Below are positions 31,827 to 44,100 of a DNA stretch of 64,000 nt, piece by piece. The stretch spans positions 780,733-844,732 of the forward strand of contig NW_020654229.1 of NCBI RefSeq assembly GCF_003589595.1, read 5' to 3'. Under the pieces are notes generated by a model. That model did not search any database, was not told the origin of the DNA, and saw nothing but the letters and a program-made list of their open reading frames with translations. The DNA comes from Hyposmocoma kahamanoa (Eukaryota > Arthropoda > Insecta > Lepidoptera > Cosmopterigidae). Positions within the stretch are counted from its first letter, which is position 1; the number at the start of each line of letters is the position of its first letter. The position numbers and the translations under genes are program-made.

Positions 31827-32657
31827 TTTTCGTACCATGACGCGTTTAAAGTAAGCTTATTATAATGTTAAAACTACGATGGTTTATGGCAGCTTTGTGA
31901 CTATTCATTCACTCAGTTCGTACTATGACGCGACTTTAACATTAAAGTAATATTGTTCGTATGTCAAATTTAGCAATCTTAAAATGAAAACATTACCTAT
32001 TATTTTCGAATTTATTGTCTAAATATTGATTTGTAATGATTAAAAGTTAAGATGAACTTATTTATTTACATCAATTCTTTCTCTTCTCGTTAAATAAAAA
32101 TACGCGATGTTTATTTTGTAAAATTATATCAGCGACCTCTATATGCTTCTTGGCGAAACTAACAGTTGACACTAGACTATAATTCCGAATTCACAACGTG
32201 ACGTGTTTTATTTATTTTTCTTCATGAAAATGCAGAAGAATAATTAAAAACAAAGTTTTTTTTTTTTTTTTTTTTTTTATACCTGACAGGCAAATGACTC
32301 CACTCCACCTGATGTTAAGTGGAAAGTGGTATCCAAACGCGAAGGAACCTAGTGCAGCGATGAAATCCTAAAGTAATTTTAATAGATTTTATTATAACAT
32401 ACTTTTCTTTTTTTAATAGTTACAATTCTCTGAATGTAAATAACTTTAAGTACTTAAGTACGTTAAGACGACTCGGAACATCAAAAAAGAAAGAGATGGC
32501 ATTATATAGTTCATATAGCGTTATTTCTTTCCTATTTTTAGTAAGGAATAGAAATCATTCGTTCTTTCAATCACTTCAACAATAATACATTACTTGGTTG
32601 ACAGGTTTGTTATGGTACGAATATGAGTAATATTATAATAAGCTTACTTTTGAAATA
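31827..32657 (-). mobile_element. Element T, uninterrupted copy
   Basis: This is the inverted counterpart of 1302-4172 without the LINE. It has AGTAAGCTTATTATAATG at the left and ATTATAATAAGCTTACTT at the right. GGTACGAATATGAGTAATAT (about 32616-32635) is the intact LINE target site. A T-run insertion with unrelated sequence lies near 32257-32390. Confidence 0.7.
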
Positions 32658-33020
32658 AGATTGTTTTTGGAAAGGTTGACATTTGCTTTAAAGATCTAAA
32701 GCAAACTTCCAATGCTATAAATAGATATCAGAATGAAAACAAAATGTGCAATCGTCATTTACGCGACAAAATAAATATAATAACAGTTTCCGACTTTGTT
32801 ATCTGTTACTCAATTCCCATCCGTAATGTCCAAAAGTTTTCCAATTGAAATTGAGTCCGTATTCGAGGCTTCCGATTTTTATTACGCTGCGTTTATTGTC
32901 CGAAGCCATTTTCAACTCAGCAATTTGTTTTTCGTTGTGCTTTTATATGAATTTCGTTACTCTAAGTAAAACGATATAGCTATAGTAACGCATTTTATAA
33001 AACATGTAATCTACATTTTT
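32658..33020. other. Unassigned DNA
   Basis: No repeat or ORF of note is seen. Confidence 0.35.
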
Positions 33021-33386
33021 AACCGACTTCAAAAAAGGAGGAGGTTCTCAATCGACTGTTGTTTTTTTTTGTATGTATGTTACGCGATAACTCCGGTATT
33101 TGTGAACCGATATTCATGATTATTTTTTTTTGGAAAGGGGGTACTTCCATAGTGGTCCCATTTCATTTTGAAGGAAATCATCCGCCTCTAAGGGTGGCTG
33201 TTCCCGCATGAAGATTCATTTTTATAAATAGCGCCTAAATTTTACTTAAGGAGCTATTATTTTAATGGTCGATTTAGCTATTTCTCCAATTCAAGGCGTT
33301 TTCAATATACTTTGAGTAGTGAGAACCGATTTTTATTATCTCCAGTGTCAAGGCCTGTATAGTGGTGAACTAGGGGATATTTCACA
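33021..33386 (+). mobile_element. Family A copy, 3'-truncated
   Basis: It starts AACCGACTTCAAAAAAGGAG and ends after TGAACTAGGGGATATTTCA. Confidence 0.85.
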
Positions 33387-33960
33387 TCCGTTCGATTTCG
33401 GTGTTGCCATTTTTAGGAATAGCGAAGTCCCAATATTAAATGTCTTTGATTTTAATAGAACCTTACAATAGTAACAAGTGATTGGATCAATACTCTCGCC
33501 GTTATGTGGGATCAACCAATGCCATTTGAGGTTGTATAAACTTATAAATCGCAAAGATTTTAGGAGCGTTGTATTAGGAAGTTCCAGAAATAAAATTCCA
33601 ACTCCTCGTTCTTCGTTTAAGGCTTATTACAAATATACAGTTTGCACGATAAAATGGCACGGTGAAGTAAAATGAGAGGCACTGTCCTCTGAGACTCCAA
33701 CAAACAGAATGTCGAGCACTCGAGTATCACAAATTAAGAAGCGTTAGCAGTATGGTTTTTGATAGGGCTGCATTTTTGGCGCCACCAACATAGTGTATTG
33801 TGGCGCCATCAACTAAAGCTACTGGCGCTACCAACCTAACAATGTAACAACGGAAACAATACTCATGACCAAATATACTCTTTAATATAAATAGTGCTCT
33901 AATATTACAAAAATATAATTACAATAAGACAAAATTATTTATATATCTAATATGACGCTT
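33387..33960. other. Unassigned DNA
   Basis: 33760-33850 holds short internal repeats of GGCGCCACCAACATAG type. No gene is supported. Confidence 0.35.
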
Positions 33961-34110
33961 ACAATTGCTGCTGCACCCGTCACTCTAAGACATAAGTTGA
34001 CCCTTCAAAACCGGAACGCAGTATTGCTCACAGCAGCAGAAAAAGGTAATGCAGCAGTGCTTCCCTAGACGAATTCTTTCACAAGAAGCTCTACTGCCAA
34101 TTTAATGGTA
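33961..34110 (+). repeat. Family C fragment
   Basis: CACTCTAAGACATAAGTTGA, CAAAACCGGAACGCAGTATT and TAGACGAATTCTTTCACAAG. Confidence 0.65.
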
Positions 34111-34402
34111 TACTATGCTATGGGATGTAAGTAGGATAACGGCATAAATTTATAGATCTAATAAAGTCGACGCACATATCTCATCTAGAAAGAAGATGTC
34201 GTCATAAAGGGCCACGACAAAAGTAACAAAGGTAAACGAGGGTGTGTGAAATGAACGATGGGAATGATTGAAGGGAAAGCGGCTTGTGAATATGGTAGCA
34301 ATTGCTTCGGACTAGAGATGTGCTCCACGTCGTCTAATGGTTTGTCGACCGGCGGCGGCGGTTGGCGTCGCAAATATTTAACAAGGTTATTTATTTATTT
34401 AT
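34111..34402. other. Unassigned DNA
   Basis: CG-rich GGCGGCGGCGGTTGGCGTCG lies at about 34351-34370. No other feature is seen. Confidence 0.35.
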
Positions 34403-34670
34403 TTCGATTCATCCGAAGAACAGTCTGATCTGATTAAGATTATACAACGAAAATATGATGAATACATAATCTCGTTATTTAAAATAAGGCCTATCTATAG
34501 GTGCTTTCATAATTTTTATATCTTATGTCGTTTCGGATATATAAAATTGAATACCGCTCGATCAGATATCCACAGCGAAGAACAACAGACGAAATGTAGA
34601 ATGTTCTGAGAATAAGCAGTCTTGCACATAGGCCTTTGTTCTACGGATGAGTAGATGTATCTGTCCTTCT
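34403..34670 (+). mobile_element. MITE family F, second copy
   Basis: The left end TCGATTCATCCGAAGAACAG and right end TTTGTTCTACGGATGAGTAG align throughout with 6719-6974. Confidence 0.7.
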
Positions 34671-34856
34671 TGTCATAACTAAACGCATTTGCAATTCGAT
34701 GACTTTTAAAGTATAAGCATATTTTTCTTTGGCACTTATTCTTATACCAAAGTCACGGTACATTTACGAAAATGTTATTTACGGTGATTACACTGTACAT
34801 GCCTATATAATTTGAGGATTTCGCTCAGTTTCCACGGTATCTCCTCATCAAATTCT

Positions 34857-34998
34857 GACTTAGTGACAATGGGACCACCTCTAGAGTACACTCTTTCGAA
34901 CAAAAAATAATTATCAAAATCGGTCCACAATTGACGGAGAAATCGGACAACATACATACAGCTGAACGTATAACCTCCTTTTTTTGAAGTCAGTTAAC
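34857..34998 (-). mobile_element. Family A fragment (inverted)
   Basis: GACAATGGGACCACCTCTAG through TTTTTTTGAAGTCAGTTAAC. Confidence 0.65.
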
Positions 34999-35020
34999 AG
35001 ATATAACATTAATACGAAAA

Positions 35021-35185
35021 ACAATTGAATTGATATTCAATTGTTTTTTTATGTGAAATTACTCCACTAGTTTGTTACAATTATTAATACAAAGGTCGAA
35101 CACTTAGAAAAAGTTCCTTTGATCCGGCCGTATTCGAACCAACGTCTTGTAACAAACTGTGCCAGACGCTATGCCAACTAACCTT
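35021..35185 (-). mobile_element. SINE S2 copy
   Basis: ATTGAATTGATATTCAATTG tail, then the complement of a degraded B box and of ...GGCATAGCGTCTGGCACAG. Confidence 0.75.
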
Positions 35186-35189
35186 ACCT

Positions 35190-35535
35190 TTGCCATAACT
35201 ACCCTTTTAAAATTAGAAAAGGCTCAAAGAGCGGTATTCAAACATCCATACACCTTCCTTGTCGATTTTCCTGAGAGCTGAGAGCTGTACAAATTGAGCA
35301 AAGAACATATGTGCTGTTGCACAATTACATTCTCAATTACCATATGATGTATCTATATTAACAACTGAAAGGCGTAAAGATATAGTTTAGTTCGTCCTAC
35401 AATACACGCAGTTTTCTCATAGATCGTTTTAATTTTTAACCGGTTCATATACAATAAAGATAAGAAAATTGTAAATCTGTACCCACTAAATAAAAATAAT
35501 TTCAAGCAAACTACTTCCAAATGGCTACTTACTTT
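35190..35535 (+). mobile_element. LINE coding remnant
   Basis: Interrupted frames read TTLLKLEKAQRAVFKHPYTF and, later, NLYPLNKNNFKQTTSKWLLT. This is the sequence style of a LINE ORF2 C-terminus, with several stops. Confidence 0.5.
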
Positions 35536-35560
35536 GAATTACGAAGAAGCTGAGATCTGT

Positions 35561-35726
35561 TATAATAATAATAACGCATACACTCAACATAGCCCCGCAC
35601 TAGGGAAACCCTGTGTCGCAGGTGCCATAAACACACACCTTACCACAAATTAATAAATGCAAGCCATACACATATTTCTCCCGGTCCGGGAATCGAGTCT
35701 GAGACCTCTGCGTGGCAGTCCGGCAA
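35561..35726 (-). mobile_element. SINE S1 copy, head truncated
   Basis: (ATA)n tail, body and B box complement (GGAATCGAGTC). It stops at GGCAGTCCGGCA, before the A box. Confidence 0.8.
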
Positions 35727-35763
35727 GTCCTGCACCACTTTTCTCGCACAACACGCGCACATA

Positions 35764-35822
35764 CCCCCCCACACACACATACAAACACGCACACGCACAC
35801 ACACACACACACGCGCGCGCGC
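35764..35822. repeat. (CA)n/(CG)n microsatellite
   Basis: A C run, then ACACAC and CGCGCG. The four ORFs across it are artefacts. Confidence 0.9.
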
Positions 35823-35914
35823 ACAGCCGCGCGGCTCTTATCCCCACTATTAAGTTCTTTAGTGATTTATGCTAAACTAGTGTATTTAATATGTGCAATT
35901 TTTACTGTTACGTT

Positions 35915-36060
35915 CTTGGGGTGGACGGCTGGTGATCCATAACACAAGTAACGTAAGTTACCTAGCTTGGACACCAGTCTCCTATTGTAGCATTATTTAT
36001 ATCTATAATTTAAAAGATTTCTTATATTATGTTTTTGAAATAGGTTCTTTAATAAAATTT
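35915..36060 (+). mobile_element. LINE 3' end relative of 25290-25450
   Basis: GGGTGGACGGCTGGTGATCC and GGACACCAGTCTCCTATTGT resemble the 3' ends near 25 kb. Confidence 0.45.
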
Positions 36061-36145
36061 TAAAAAGTCGACATTTTTTTTTGATGATTTTTCGCGCTTT
36101 CACCGATAATGTTTTGAGAATTGTTGTTATCAAAGTTAGAAACAG

Positions 36146-36177
<32 letters not shown>

Positions 36178-37389
36178 CCTTAATGGCGCCCACTAGGCTT
36201 ACACCAGTGTGGATACTAGACTAATTCCGAATTCAAAATGTGACAATCAAAGCTCAGATTGTTTTATTTATTTATCCACATGAAAATTAAGAACAAATAA
36301 AAATCTTTAATTGTGATCTGTTTAGCTTTTCAAGCGTCCTGTTTATAATATTTTTTAAATTATTCTTGTGAATAACAAAATAAATGAAGGCAACGCCTCG
36401 AGTTTCTTACTCATTCAGGCTAACCTCTCTTTCGAATTGAGGCTATCAGCGTCATAATTATTTCAATCTTGAATGCTATTTTCATGTCGAAAATAAATAA
36501 CAATTAAATGTTCTTATACGTGAAAATAGCATATAAATTTAAAATAATTATGTACTTTGGTAAAATTAAAAAATAATATCGTACAAAAAAAATAAACTAG
36601 GATTACTTCACTTTTGTACTGACAGCCTCAATTAGCAGTAATGTTAATTAATTCAATGATATGAAGCGTAATTTTTTTACCTTTGAAATAAAGATACCTT
36701 GAATTTATATTTTGTTTTCTACAAACTGCAGGCGGTCAACCGAGAACCTAATTATTTTTAGTATTTTGTTTTTTGTTATTGCAGAACTTATTTATTTTTT
36801 AAATACCAATCAGTACCAGCGATCAACGTTCCACCCTGTATTAATCAGATTGAACCACTAAAATTAAAATACAACCACTCTTAGTTGATTTCAAAAAGAC
36901 TATGTGGTGTAATGTTGAATGATTATTTTACATAGTAAATACATTCCTACGTACTAGTAAAACGGTAGTAAAGTTATGTTATTGTTGTATTTAATTACGG
37001 TTTCTAAAAATAATATAATACAGGGTGACATTTAGAATGATAACAACTTGAAAAATATTAATTTCTTATTCAGTTTTTCAGTTTTAACATTATATATAAA
37101 AAATACACACTGAATAGTACTTTATATTAAAATTACATATAAATTATAAGTAAATAATTAAGCGTGAAATATTTTTAAGTAACGTCATAAATGGAAATCA
37201 GAATTTAATAACTTTGTAAAATGCGTTACCGTGTTTTATAAAACATAACTCCTCGAGCAAATCAATGCAAACTTTAGGATAACACATGTAAAGTACATTT
37301 CACACTATCAGTAAGATAAATAATGTAATAATAATATAATTAGCAAAGTAAATTAATAAAATTATTATAATAAATGCAATAAAATACAC
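36061..37389. other. Long AT-rich, mostly unique stretch
   Basis: A (TTA)n microsatellite is at 36142-36177. A weak candidate exon begins after TTTTTTGTTATTGCAG at 36785: phase 1 gives 24 codons to TAA at 36859-36861. No leader exon or similarity supports it, so no gene is called. Confidence 0.35.
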
Positions 37390-37850
37390 ACATGCATATT
37401 AGCAGTGGAGCTCCATGTGAAAAAGTTAGTGCAGCGAACCACTGCTACCTTACCTATTTCTGCCGCCAAGCGATAATGTAAGCATTACCAGAGATCTGTC
37501 ACACGCTCAAGGTTACGCGATAAGTGCCTGCCGTTGAGTGCGCCGACGTCGGCGCAAGCTCTCATACAAGTCTTTCATTTATGAGCATTCGGCTTCAACA
37601 AGACGGGCAACGTTATTTTCACCTCTCTGAGCGCGTGCTTAGGTTCCTTTTTTTGTAGTGACCGCCTGGTGTGATTAGTAGGCTATTATAGCGTAGGTAA
37701 TTTCGATTTTGTATCAGAGAGTGATATATCTGTTACGTAGTGTGTGTATGTATGTGGTATTACTGCGTTTCGGTTTTAAAGGGTAATGGCGCTGATGAAA
37801 TTACAGGCACATAGGACTTGTCAACTTATGTCTCAGGGCGACGAACGCAC
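37390..37850 (-). repeat. Family C copy (inverted), interrupted
   Basis: Right part at 37400-37488 (CCTATTTCTGCCGCCAAGCG), left part at 37759-37850 (CTTATGTCTCAGGGCGACGA). The interruption is a 270-bp insertion. Confidence 0.7.
37489..37758. mobile_element. Unclassified insertion in family C
   Basis: It lies between two ATTAC copies (37484-37488 and 37759-37763), inside sequence that is continuous in other family C copies. It starts CAGAGATCTGTCACACGCTC and has GAGTGATATATCTGTTACG near the right end. Confidence 0.55.
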
Positions 37851-37969
37851 TCAAATATTAACTAAAAACAAGTAGAAAAATTGCTAACAATAGGAACTAA
37901 CATGACTTGAATGTATATAAAATACTACACCTGTCAGGGATTATTACATGAATTGAATTGAATTTACAT

Positions 37970-38220
37970 GAAATACTGCACTTCATCATTGTCATCATAT
38001 CAGCCATAAAACATAGGCCTCCCCTAAAGATTTCCAGACCAACCGATCGGACGCGGCGTGCATCCATGGGTTACCCGCTGATACTGCTCTTGTTAAGAAC
38101 TATTACATTACACGAATTATTACACGCTCTTTTTCCATCGGTAGGCAGAGACTACAGCCTTCTACTTGCTATAATTGTGCTTTCATACATTCGCTTCTTT
38201 GGGATTCCTTAATTTGGTCG
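37970..38220 (+). repeat. LINE-derived repeat with a chance hydrophobic ORF
   Basis: TCATCATATCAGCCATAAAA, CATAGGCCTCCCC resembles the 3' region common in lepidopteran RTE-type LINEs. An 84-codon ORF crosses it but has no domain, so it is not called. Confidence 0.4.
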
Positions 38221-38905
38221 TGGTAAGTATACTTGAACAACTTGCTCTGTAATATAATTTAGATTAATACTCTACTACCTCAGCACAAATTCAAATATAT
38301 CCCGTACTAATAGGGATCAGTTTACTTGGGTCGAGCGGCACTAGCTTTTATTTCAGAATTTATTTATTTACAAAAGAAATTAAAGTAATTTGAAAAATGT
38401 ATATCGTATACTATACGTGTTCTATTTAGTTCAATTGATACTTTATTTATTTATTTATTTTTAGGACAACCAACAAGACTTGAATTAAATATAACAAAAT
38501 TTAAATAGTGATACAGAGACTTATACTAAATTCTGCCTCAATTAAAAATCGCCACGGCACGCAAATGTGGACACGACAGTAAAAAGTAAACTAGTTAATC
38601 CAATGTATTTAAAAAAATAACTCAAAATAATACGAACAATTGAAAATATAACTCAATATGAAAAAAATATTGGTATATGTAAGTACCTATTGAAAACAAC
38701 AGCAGTATTTTTTTGTATCGTGGTAATTTTAGGAATCGCGTTTTCACACAGTATACTAATCCTCAATATATATCAATATCCTCAATATTACTATATTTTA
38801 CGAAAGCGATTGATTCAACACTTTCACTGATATACGAAATCAACCAAAGCAATTTGAGGTAGTATAGACACTTAATTAGAAAAATAAGAAAAACGTTTTT
38901 TTATA
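38221..38905. other. Unassigned AT-rich DNA
   Basis: A short (TTTA)n run is at about 38443-38461. No gene. Confidence 0.35.
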
Positions 38906-39150
38906 ACACCAAGTGACGTAATAAACAAGTCGCGCGCCTGGTGGTAAGCGACACGCCTGTCCATAACAGTTGCAGTGCCACTACGAGCTTTAAAACTACA
39001 TATGACGAGTCCCATATGCCTGTAATTTACCAGCACCATTACAGAAATAGGTAAGGTGGCAATACTTTCCTGGTCAAACTCATTCACGAGGAGCACCACT
39101 GCTCCTAAAATGTCCATGGTCTCTGCTTACCTCGGTGGGAGACAGGCGTG
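38906..39150 (+). repeat. Family C copy
   Basis: ACACCAAGTGACGTAATAAA through GGTCTCTGCTTACCTCGGTG; it includes an extended right end seen also at 40430 and 53335. Confidence 0.7.
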
Positions 39151-39194
39151 ATGATACGTATGTATGTATATTTTCTAAATTATTATTATTTATA

Positions 39195-39480
39195 TAATAG
39201 ACACATGCTTGGCCACAATCTCACCTGACGTTAAGCGACGACGTGACCGAGACGATGAGACGCGTTTGCCTAAAAAACGCCAATCCACTCTTGAATAGCC
39301 CCAAATTGTACTTTTCGGGAAACACAGATGCCGTACGCATCAGAAAGAAGGTAGCGCGAATAGGTGGTATATCAACGCCATAAGGATAGAGTTTTCCGGA
39401 CCTTCTAGTCGATCGAAGGAGGGACGGTAAGAGTGGAACTAAATTGAAAAGTCACACGCTCACACTCCCCCAAATGTATC
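39195..39480 (+). repeat. LINE 3' region-like repeat
   Basis: CCTGACGTTAAGCGACGACG and ACGCCAATCCACTCTTGAAT recall 3' regions of moth LINEs. No second copy is in the window, so this rests on recollection of the type. Confidence 0.35.
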
Positions 39481-39507
39481 CGACAGAAATCGGGAAAAAT
39501 ATCCTTC

Positions 39508-39602
39508 AAAACCGGAACACAGTTGTTTGGCTGGATAAATAGGCAAGATGGTAGTAATTCCCTAGACGAACTCTTTCACAAGGAGCTCTACTGCCACCAA
39601 AT
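39508..39602 (+). repeat. Family C fragment
   Basis: CAAAACCGGAACACAGTTGT and TAGACGAACTCTTTCACAAG. Confidence 0.65.
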
Positions 39603-40122
39603 AACCTGTTGTCACACTAGTAAATTTCCCCATGGTACCACCACCTCAAGTTTATCAAACATGTGGAGGTATCAAATTCAAAATATCCAGATTAAAAAGT
39701 TTCTTACTAAAATTGATTCTATTAGATTCAAATACAGAAATGTAACTTTAGACAAAGAACGCAATATTAAATTTATATCATTTTTAAGTTTAGTTTCGGG
39801 TGAACATTAAATCGCCTCACGGATATGGTCAGTGTGGATCCAACCTTATAATATAAAAGTACAGCCATAATGTTATATTATGTAAGGTAGTCGAACGTCA
39901 TAGTGGTCTTTTATTAAATTAAAAAGTATATAATTATATTTTAATTATAATGAATGGATGAAGTGCGATTATAAGATTTCAAGGTAAGACTTTGAATTAA
40001 TAATTAATTATCAGAAATAGCAACAAGCAAAATACCTATACCTACCTTAAGAATGATATATCAATTTCAATTAATACACACAGAATATATATTCCATTGT
40101 ATCATATTCCATATTTTTATAG
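39603..40122. other. Unassigned DNA
   Basis: Part of a 95-codon ORF (39523-39810) runs from family C into here; it has no recognisable features. Confidence 0.35.
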
Positions 40123-40290
40123 TTTTTTTTTTATGTTACGTGATAATTTGTATCCTTGTAACAATTTAATTTCGTTTGGTAATTTATTGTAAATAATTAT
40201 ACACATGTTGAAGCAGTTATTCTTATAAATTACTTTATGGCAACGAGGTTGGTATAAAAGACTTTTGCTCTAGTTTGCCTTTGAATGACT
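40123..40290 (-). mobile_element. LINE L5 fragment (inverted)
   Basis: This is the reverse complement of about 9785-9880 (TAATTTCGTTTGGTAATTTA, CATGTTGAAGCAGTTATTCT). Confidence 0.65.
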
Positions 40291-40429
40291 TCACCACGTG
40301 TTTTAAAATGTTGAGGATTTTTTCTTCTCATTTACGAGCTAGGCACTTGTCGGTGGAGTAGTGTGTCTATTATATAAATAATAATAATAATTTGGAAAAT
40401 ATACATACATACGTATTATCACGTCTGTC

Positions 40430-40735
40430 TCCCATTGAGGTAGGCAGAGATCATGGACATTTTAGGAGCAGTGGTGCTGCTTGTGAATGAGTTTGACCAG
40501 GAAAGTATTGCCACCTTACCTATTTCTAGTTGAGAAATACGCAGATATTACTAATGCATGGCAAAAGCAATATGTTTAGCCTTTTGAACAGCGGTATGCA
40601 ACGGTCATCGAACCACGCACCGCGAGCATTGCTATGTTCCGGTTTACCGGCACCGTAACTGGTATGGACATGTGGTGTGTCGCTTACCATCAGGCGCACG
40701 ACATGTTCGTCACGTCATTTAGTATCATAACAAAA
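40430..40735 (-). repeat. Family C copy (inverted)
   Basis: CCATTGAGGTAGGCAGAGAT through ACATGTTCGTCACGTCATTT, with a scrambled centre. Confidence 0.65.
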
Positions 40736-40737
40736 AA

Positions 40738-40955
40738 GTTTTATTGAAATGGGTTAACGGAAAGTGGATGAAATGTTTTGCCAAACTTTGCCAACCTTGG
40801 AGGTGGAATATTTTCTTCTAATTTAAATGGAACCACTTGTGAGGTACCCTCTTTCCAACAAAAAAGGAATCATCAAAATAGGTTCACAAATGCCGCGGAG
40901 TTATTGCGTAACATACGTACAAAACAAAAATGCAGTCGAATTGAGAAATGAACAA
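40738..40955 (-). mobile_element. Family A copy (short type, inverted, end lost)
   Basis: GTTTTATTGAAATGGGTTAA, CAACCTTGGAGGTGGAATAT, AATGCAGTCGAATTGAGAA. Confidence 0.7.
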
Positions 40956-41083
40956 ACTAGGTGGTGGGGTGGCAAACTAGAGGATGGACCCGGTTTCGCG
41001 CACGTTCCGGTAACCAGTTGTAAACTTTTAAGCTTCAGTTTGTGTGTACGAGTGAAGAAAAGTTGAAATCGGTTCATTTTTTT

Positions 41084-41112
41084 TAATAAAATTATGTTTT
41101 TTTTTTTCAGTG
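41084..41112 (+). promoter_or_regulatory. Candidate core promoter of gene 4
   Basis: TTCAGTG at 41107-41113 contains TCAGT, the arthropod initiator consensus. A TATA-like TAATAAAATT lies about 20-25 bp before it and the start codon 33 bp after. The same TTTTTTCAG could instead be a splice acceptor of a 5' UTR exon. Confidence 0.3.
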
Positions 41113-41144
41113 AGCTTTCTAAATGTCACCGGCCGGTAATCGAA

Positions 41145-44100
41145 ATGGTCAAATCCAAAACAAGCATTCTTCTTGCACTTTTCATATGTAAGTTTTTTTT
41201 TGTAAATGAACCTAATACCACGTGACTATATTATTCTGTCTATATTAGACAATAATATTACCAGAGTACGAGAGGCCGTGGTTGAGTGGCTTGCACACCG
41301 GTTTTCATGGTTTCGCCATCTCTGAGGTCCTGGGCTCGATGCCCGGCCGGGTCAATGTAGAAAAGTAACTTTTCAATATTGTCTCGAGTGTTTGTGGTAC
41401 CGTCAGTGTTTCCGATTTCCATGACACAAGTTCTCTAGTTCCTTACATTGGGAAACGTACATGATGTTGTCTAATAGTTATTTATTCTATATAGCTTTAA
41501 ATCGCAAAGACCCAGGGATATTTCCACTTTATACGTGACTCTGACACATAAATTACTAATACAAAGACGGAACACAAAAATTCCGTCGATCGGGCCGGAC
41601 TCGAACCAACGTCTTCTAGCAAAGCGTGTCACGAAACGAACGCCTGATGGTAAGCTACACGCCTGTCCATAACAGTTGCAGTGCCGCTCTGAGCTTTAAA
41701 ATGCAAGGATCTGAAGAGCACTGCCACTGCACCCGTCACCCTGAGACAAGTCCCATGTGCCTGTAATTTCACCAGAACCCTTACCATTCGAAACCGGAAC
41801 ATAGTAATGTTGACATTACTGCTTGGCGGCAGAAATAGGTAAGATGACAGTACTTGCCTACGAATTCTTTCACAAGGAGCTCTACTGCTACCATCTGTGA
41901 GAAATCTACTTCTTCACACAGCTAGGTACTTTTACAGCTATTGATTGTAATTCAAAACTGGAACACAGAAAGGCTCTCATTACTGCTTGCAGTAGATACA
42001 GTGGCAGTACTTCCCTGGATGAACTCTTGCACAAGGAGCTCTCTTGCTCCTTCATATTTCATCATCATCATGATCAATCTATCGTACACCTCAGTGCCGG
42101 GCATGGGTCTCTTTTCAAGAGGATAAGATGATAGTGCATGTAGCTGGTCCCATGTAATGAACAACTGACAACTCCTCTCACACATTTAATTAATTTGTCG
42201 GATGAACAATGCGTTTTTCCCGAATTGATAAAAATTTCCCTAGTAAAACCGATTCACAAATAAATGATCTCAGTACAGAGTACTAAAAGAAACGACAAGT
42301 ACGTGGAATTACATATAATTACCAAGTTTTATTGAAATCGGTCACTAGAAAGTGCGCAAACCCGGATTCATCCCCTAGTTCGCCACTATACGGGACTTGA
42401 CGCAGGAGATAATAGAAATCGGTTCTCACTACTCAAAGTATATTAAGAGAGAGAAACGCCTTGAATTGGAGAATAGCAAAATCAACCATTAAAATAATTG
42501 CTCCTTATAATAAAATGTAGGCGTTATTTATAAAAATGAATCTCCATGCGTGAACAGCCACCCTTAGAGGTGGATGATTTTCTCCAAAATGAAATGGGAC
42601 CACTATGGAGGTACCCTCTTTCCAACAAAAAATAATCATGAAAATCGGTTCACAAATACCGAAGTTATCGCGCAACATACATGCAAAAAAAAAACATTTG
42701 CTCGAATTGAGAACCTCGTCAGAAAAGTCGGTTAATAAAATTAGAACTTTAAGGATGTTTTGTGCATGTCTACTGACATTATTTGTAATCTAATCAATTA
42801 ATTCAATCACTATAAGGATTAGTTTGCATGCTCTACTGTGTTCCATCTCTTTTCGTTTCACTTCATTACGATGTTTTCCTTCAACGTCAGCGAGTGGTAT
42901 TACAATGTACGTAATTTAGAAATAAAATTCATTGGTTCTTCCGGGATTCGAATCCTCGACCTCTTAATTGACAATCAACTATTTTCCCACTGAGCTAGCA
43001 CCGCTGTTATACATGTTACTGTAAAAGTAACGTATATAACAATTGTGCATATTTATGTATATGTTAAGGCTTAAAGTTTTGTATTAACCCGAGTAGAAAA
43101 CCCAGTAGTAGTAGAAAACTTATGTCCATTAGTGAAATGTGGGTATATACGTACATTTTACTAATGGACAAGGGTTTTCTGTAAAAAAAAAAGGATTTGC
43201 ACCATAATTCCTTACGCTGGCCGGCCCAAGGCCGGTAGAGTACTAGATACAAAGATGTACAGAATTATTTTTTAAATGCATACAACCTCGCAACATTATG
43301 TTACTAACATCATAAAAACACTCAGAAAAAATTCCTTCGATCCGGTCGGATTCGAACCGACGTCTTCTTGCATACCGTGTTAGTGATAATATATATAGTG
43401 GAGTAATTTCACAAAAAACAATTGAATATCAATTCAATAAAAATTTAATTATCATAAAAAACGTTAAAATTATTGAATTCCGGAACGTTGCGCTACCAGA
43501 ATATTCCATTTTTTTTCTGAAATTACTCCACTAAAATGACTAACATCGTAACTAACATTTTAATTCACGAGGTTTATAACTATAACGAAACAAAAACTTT
43601 ATACTAAGGTAAATGTCCCAGTGGTTAACGCTTTTAGAAGGAAAAATCACGTGTTTTGCCATAAAAATACTTAATCATCAGTCATACTGTCTACTTAAGT
43701 ATGTTAATATATTGAACGGTATGTCATTTATCTTCCAGGACAATACAATATAAAATAATCATAACATTAATAAAATATTCCAGTTTTCCTCAACCTCTAA
43801 AATTGTACCAATGGTTGAAGTCAAAGTCAAAGTCAAAGTCAAAGATTATTTATTCCATAGGTAAAATAAATTTACACTTGAAAACACTACGCTGACCTCC
43901 CTGAGAAGAACGAGCAAGAAACTACGGATTGCTCTTTTCAAATAAACTTAAATGCTATGGAATACACTTTGAATCAAATTTATGTGGGTTCTGGAGCCAT
44001 GTCGTCTTTCCATACATCTCTATCTAACACGTAGTCTTCAATTTTGTAATATGATTTTTCGATCAAAATATTTTTAATGTAGTTTTTAAACTTAGGAAAT

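Noticed and set aside
35600..35942. Cys/Val- and His/Thr-rich ORFs
   Set aside because: They come from the CA/CG microsatellite inside a SINE S1 region.
37958..38212. 84-codon hydrophobic ORF resembling a membrane protein
   Set aside because: Its first half is LINE-derived repeat sequence and it has no family match I recognise.
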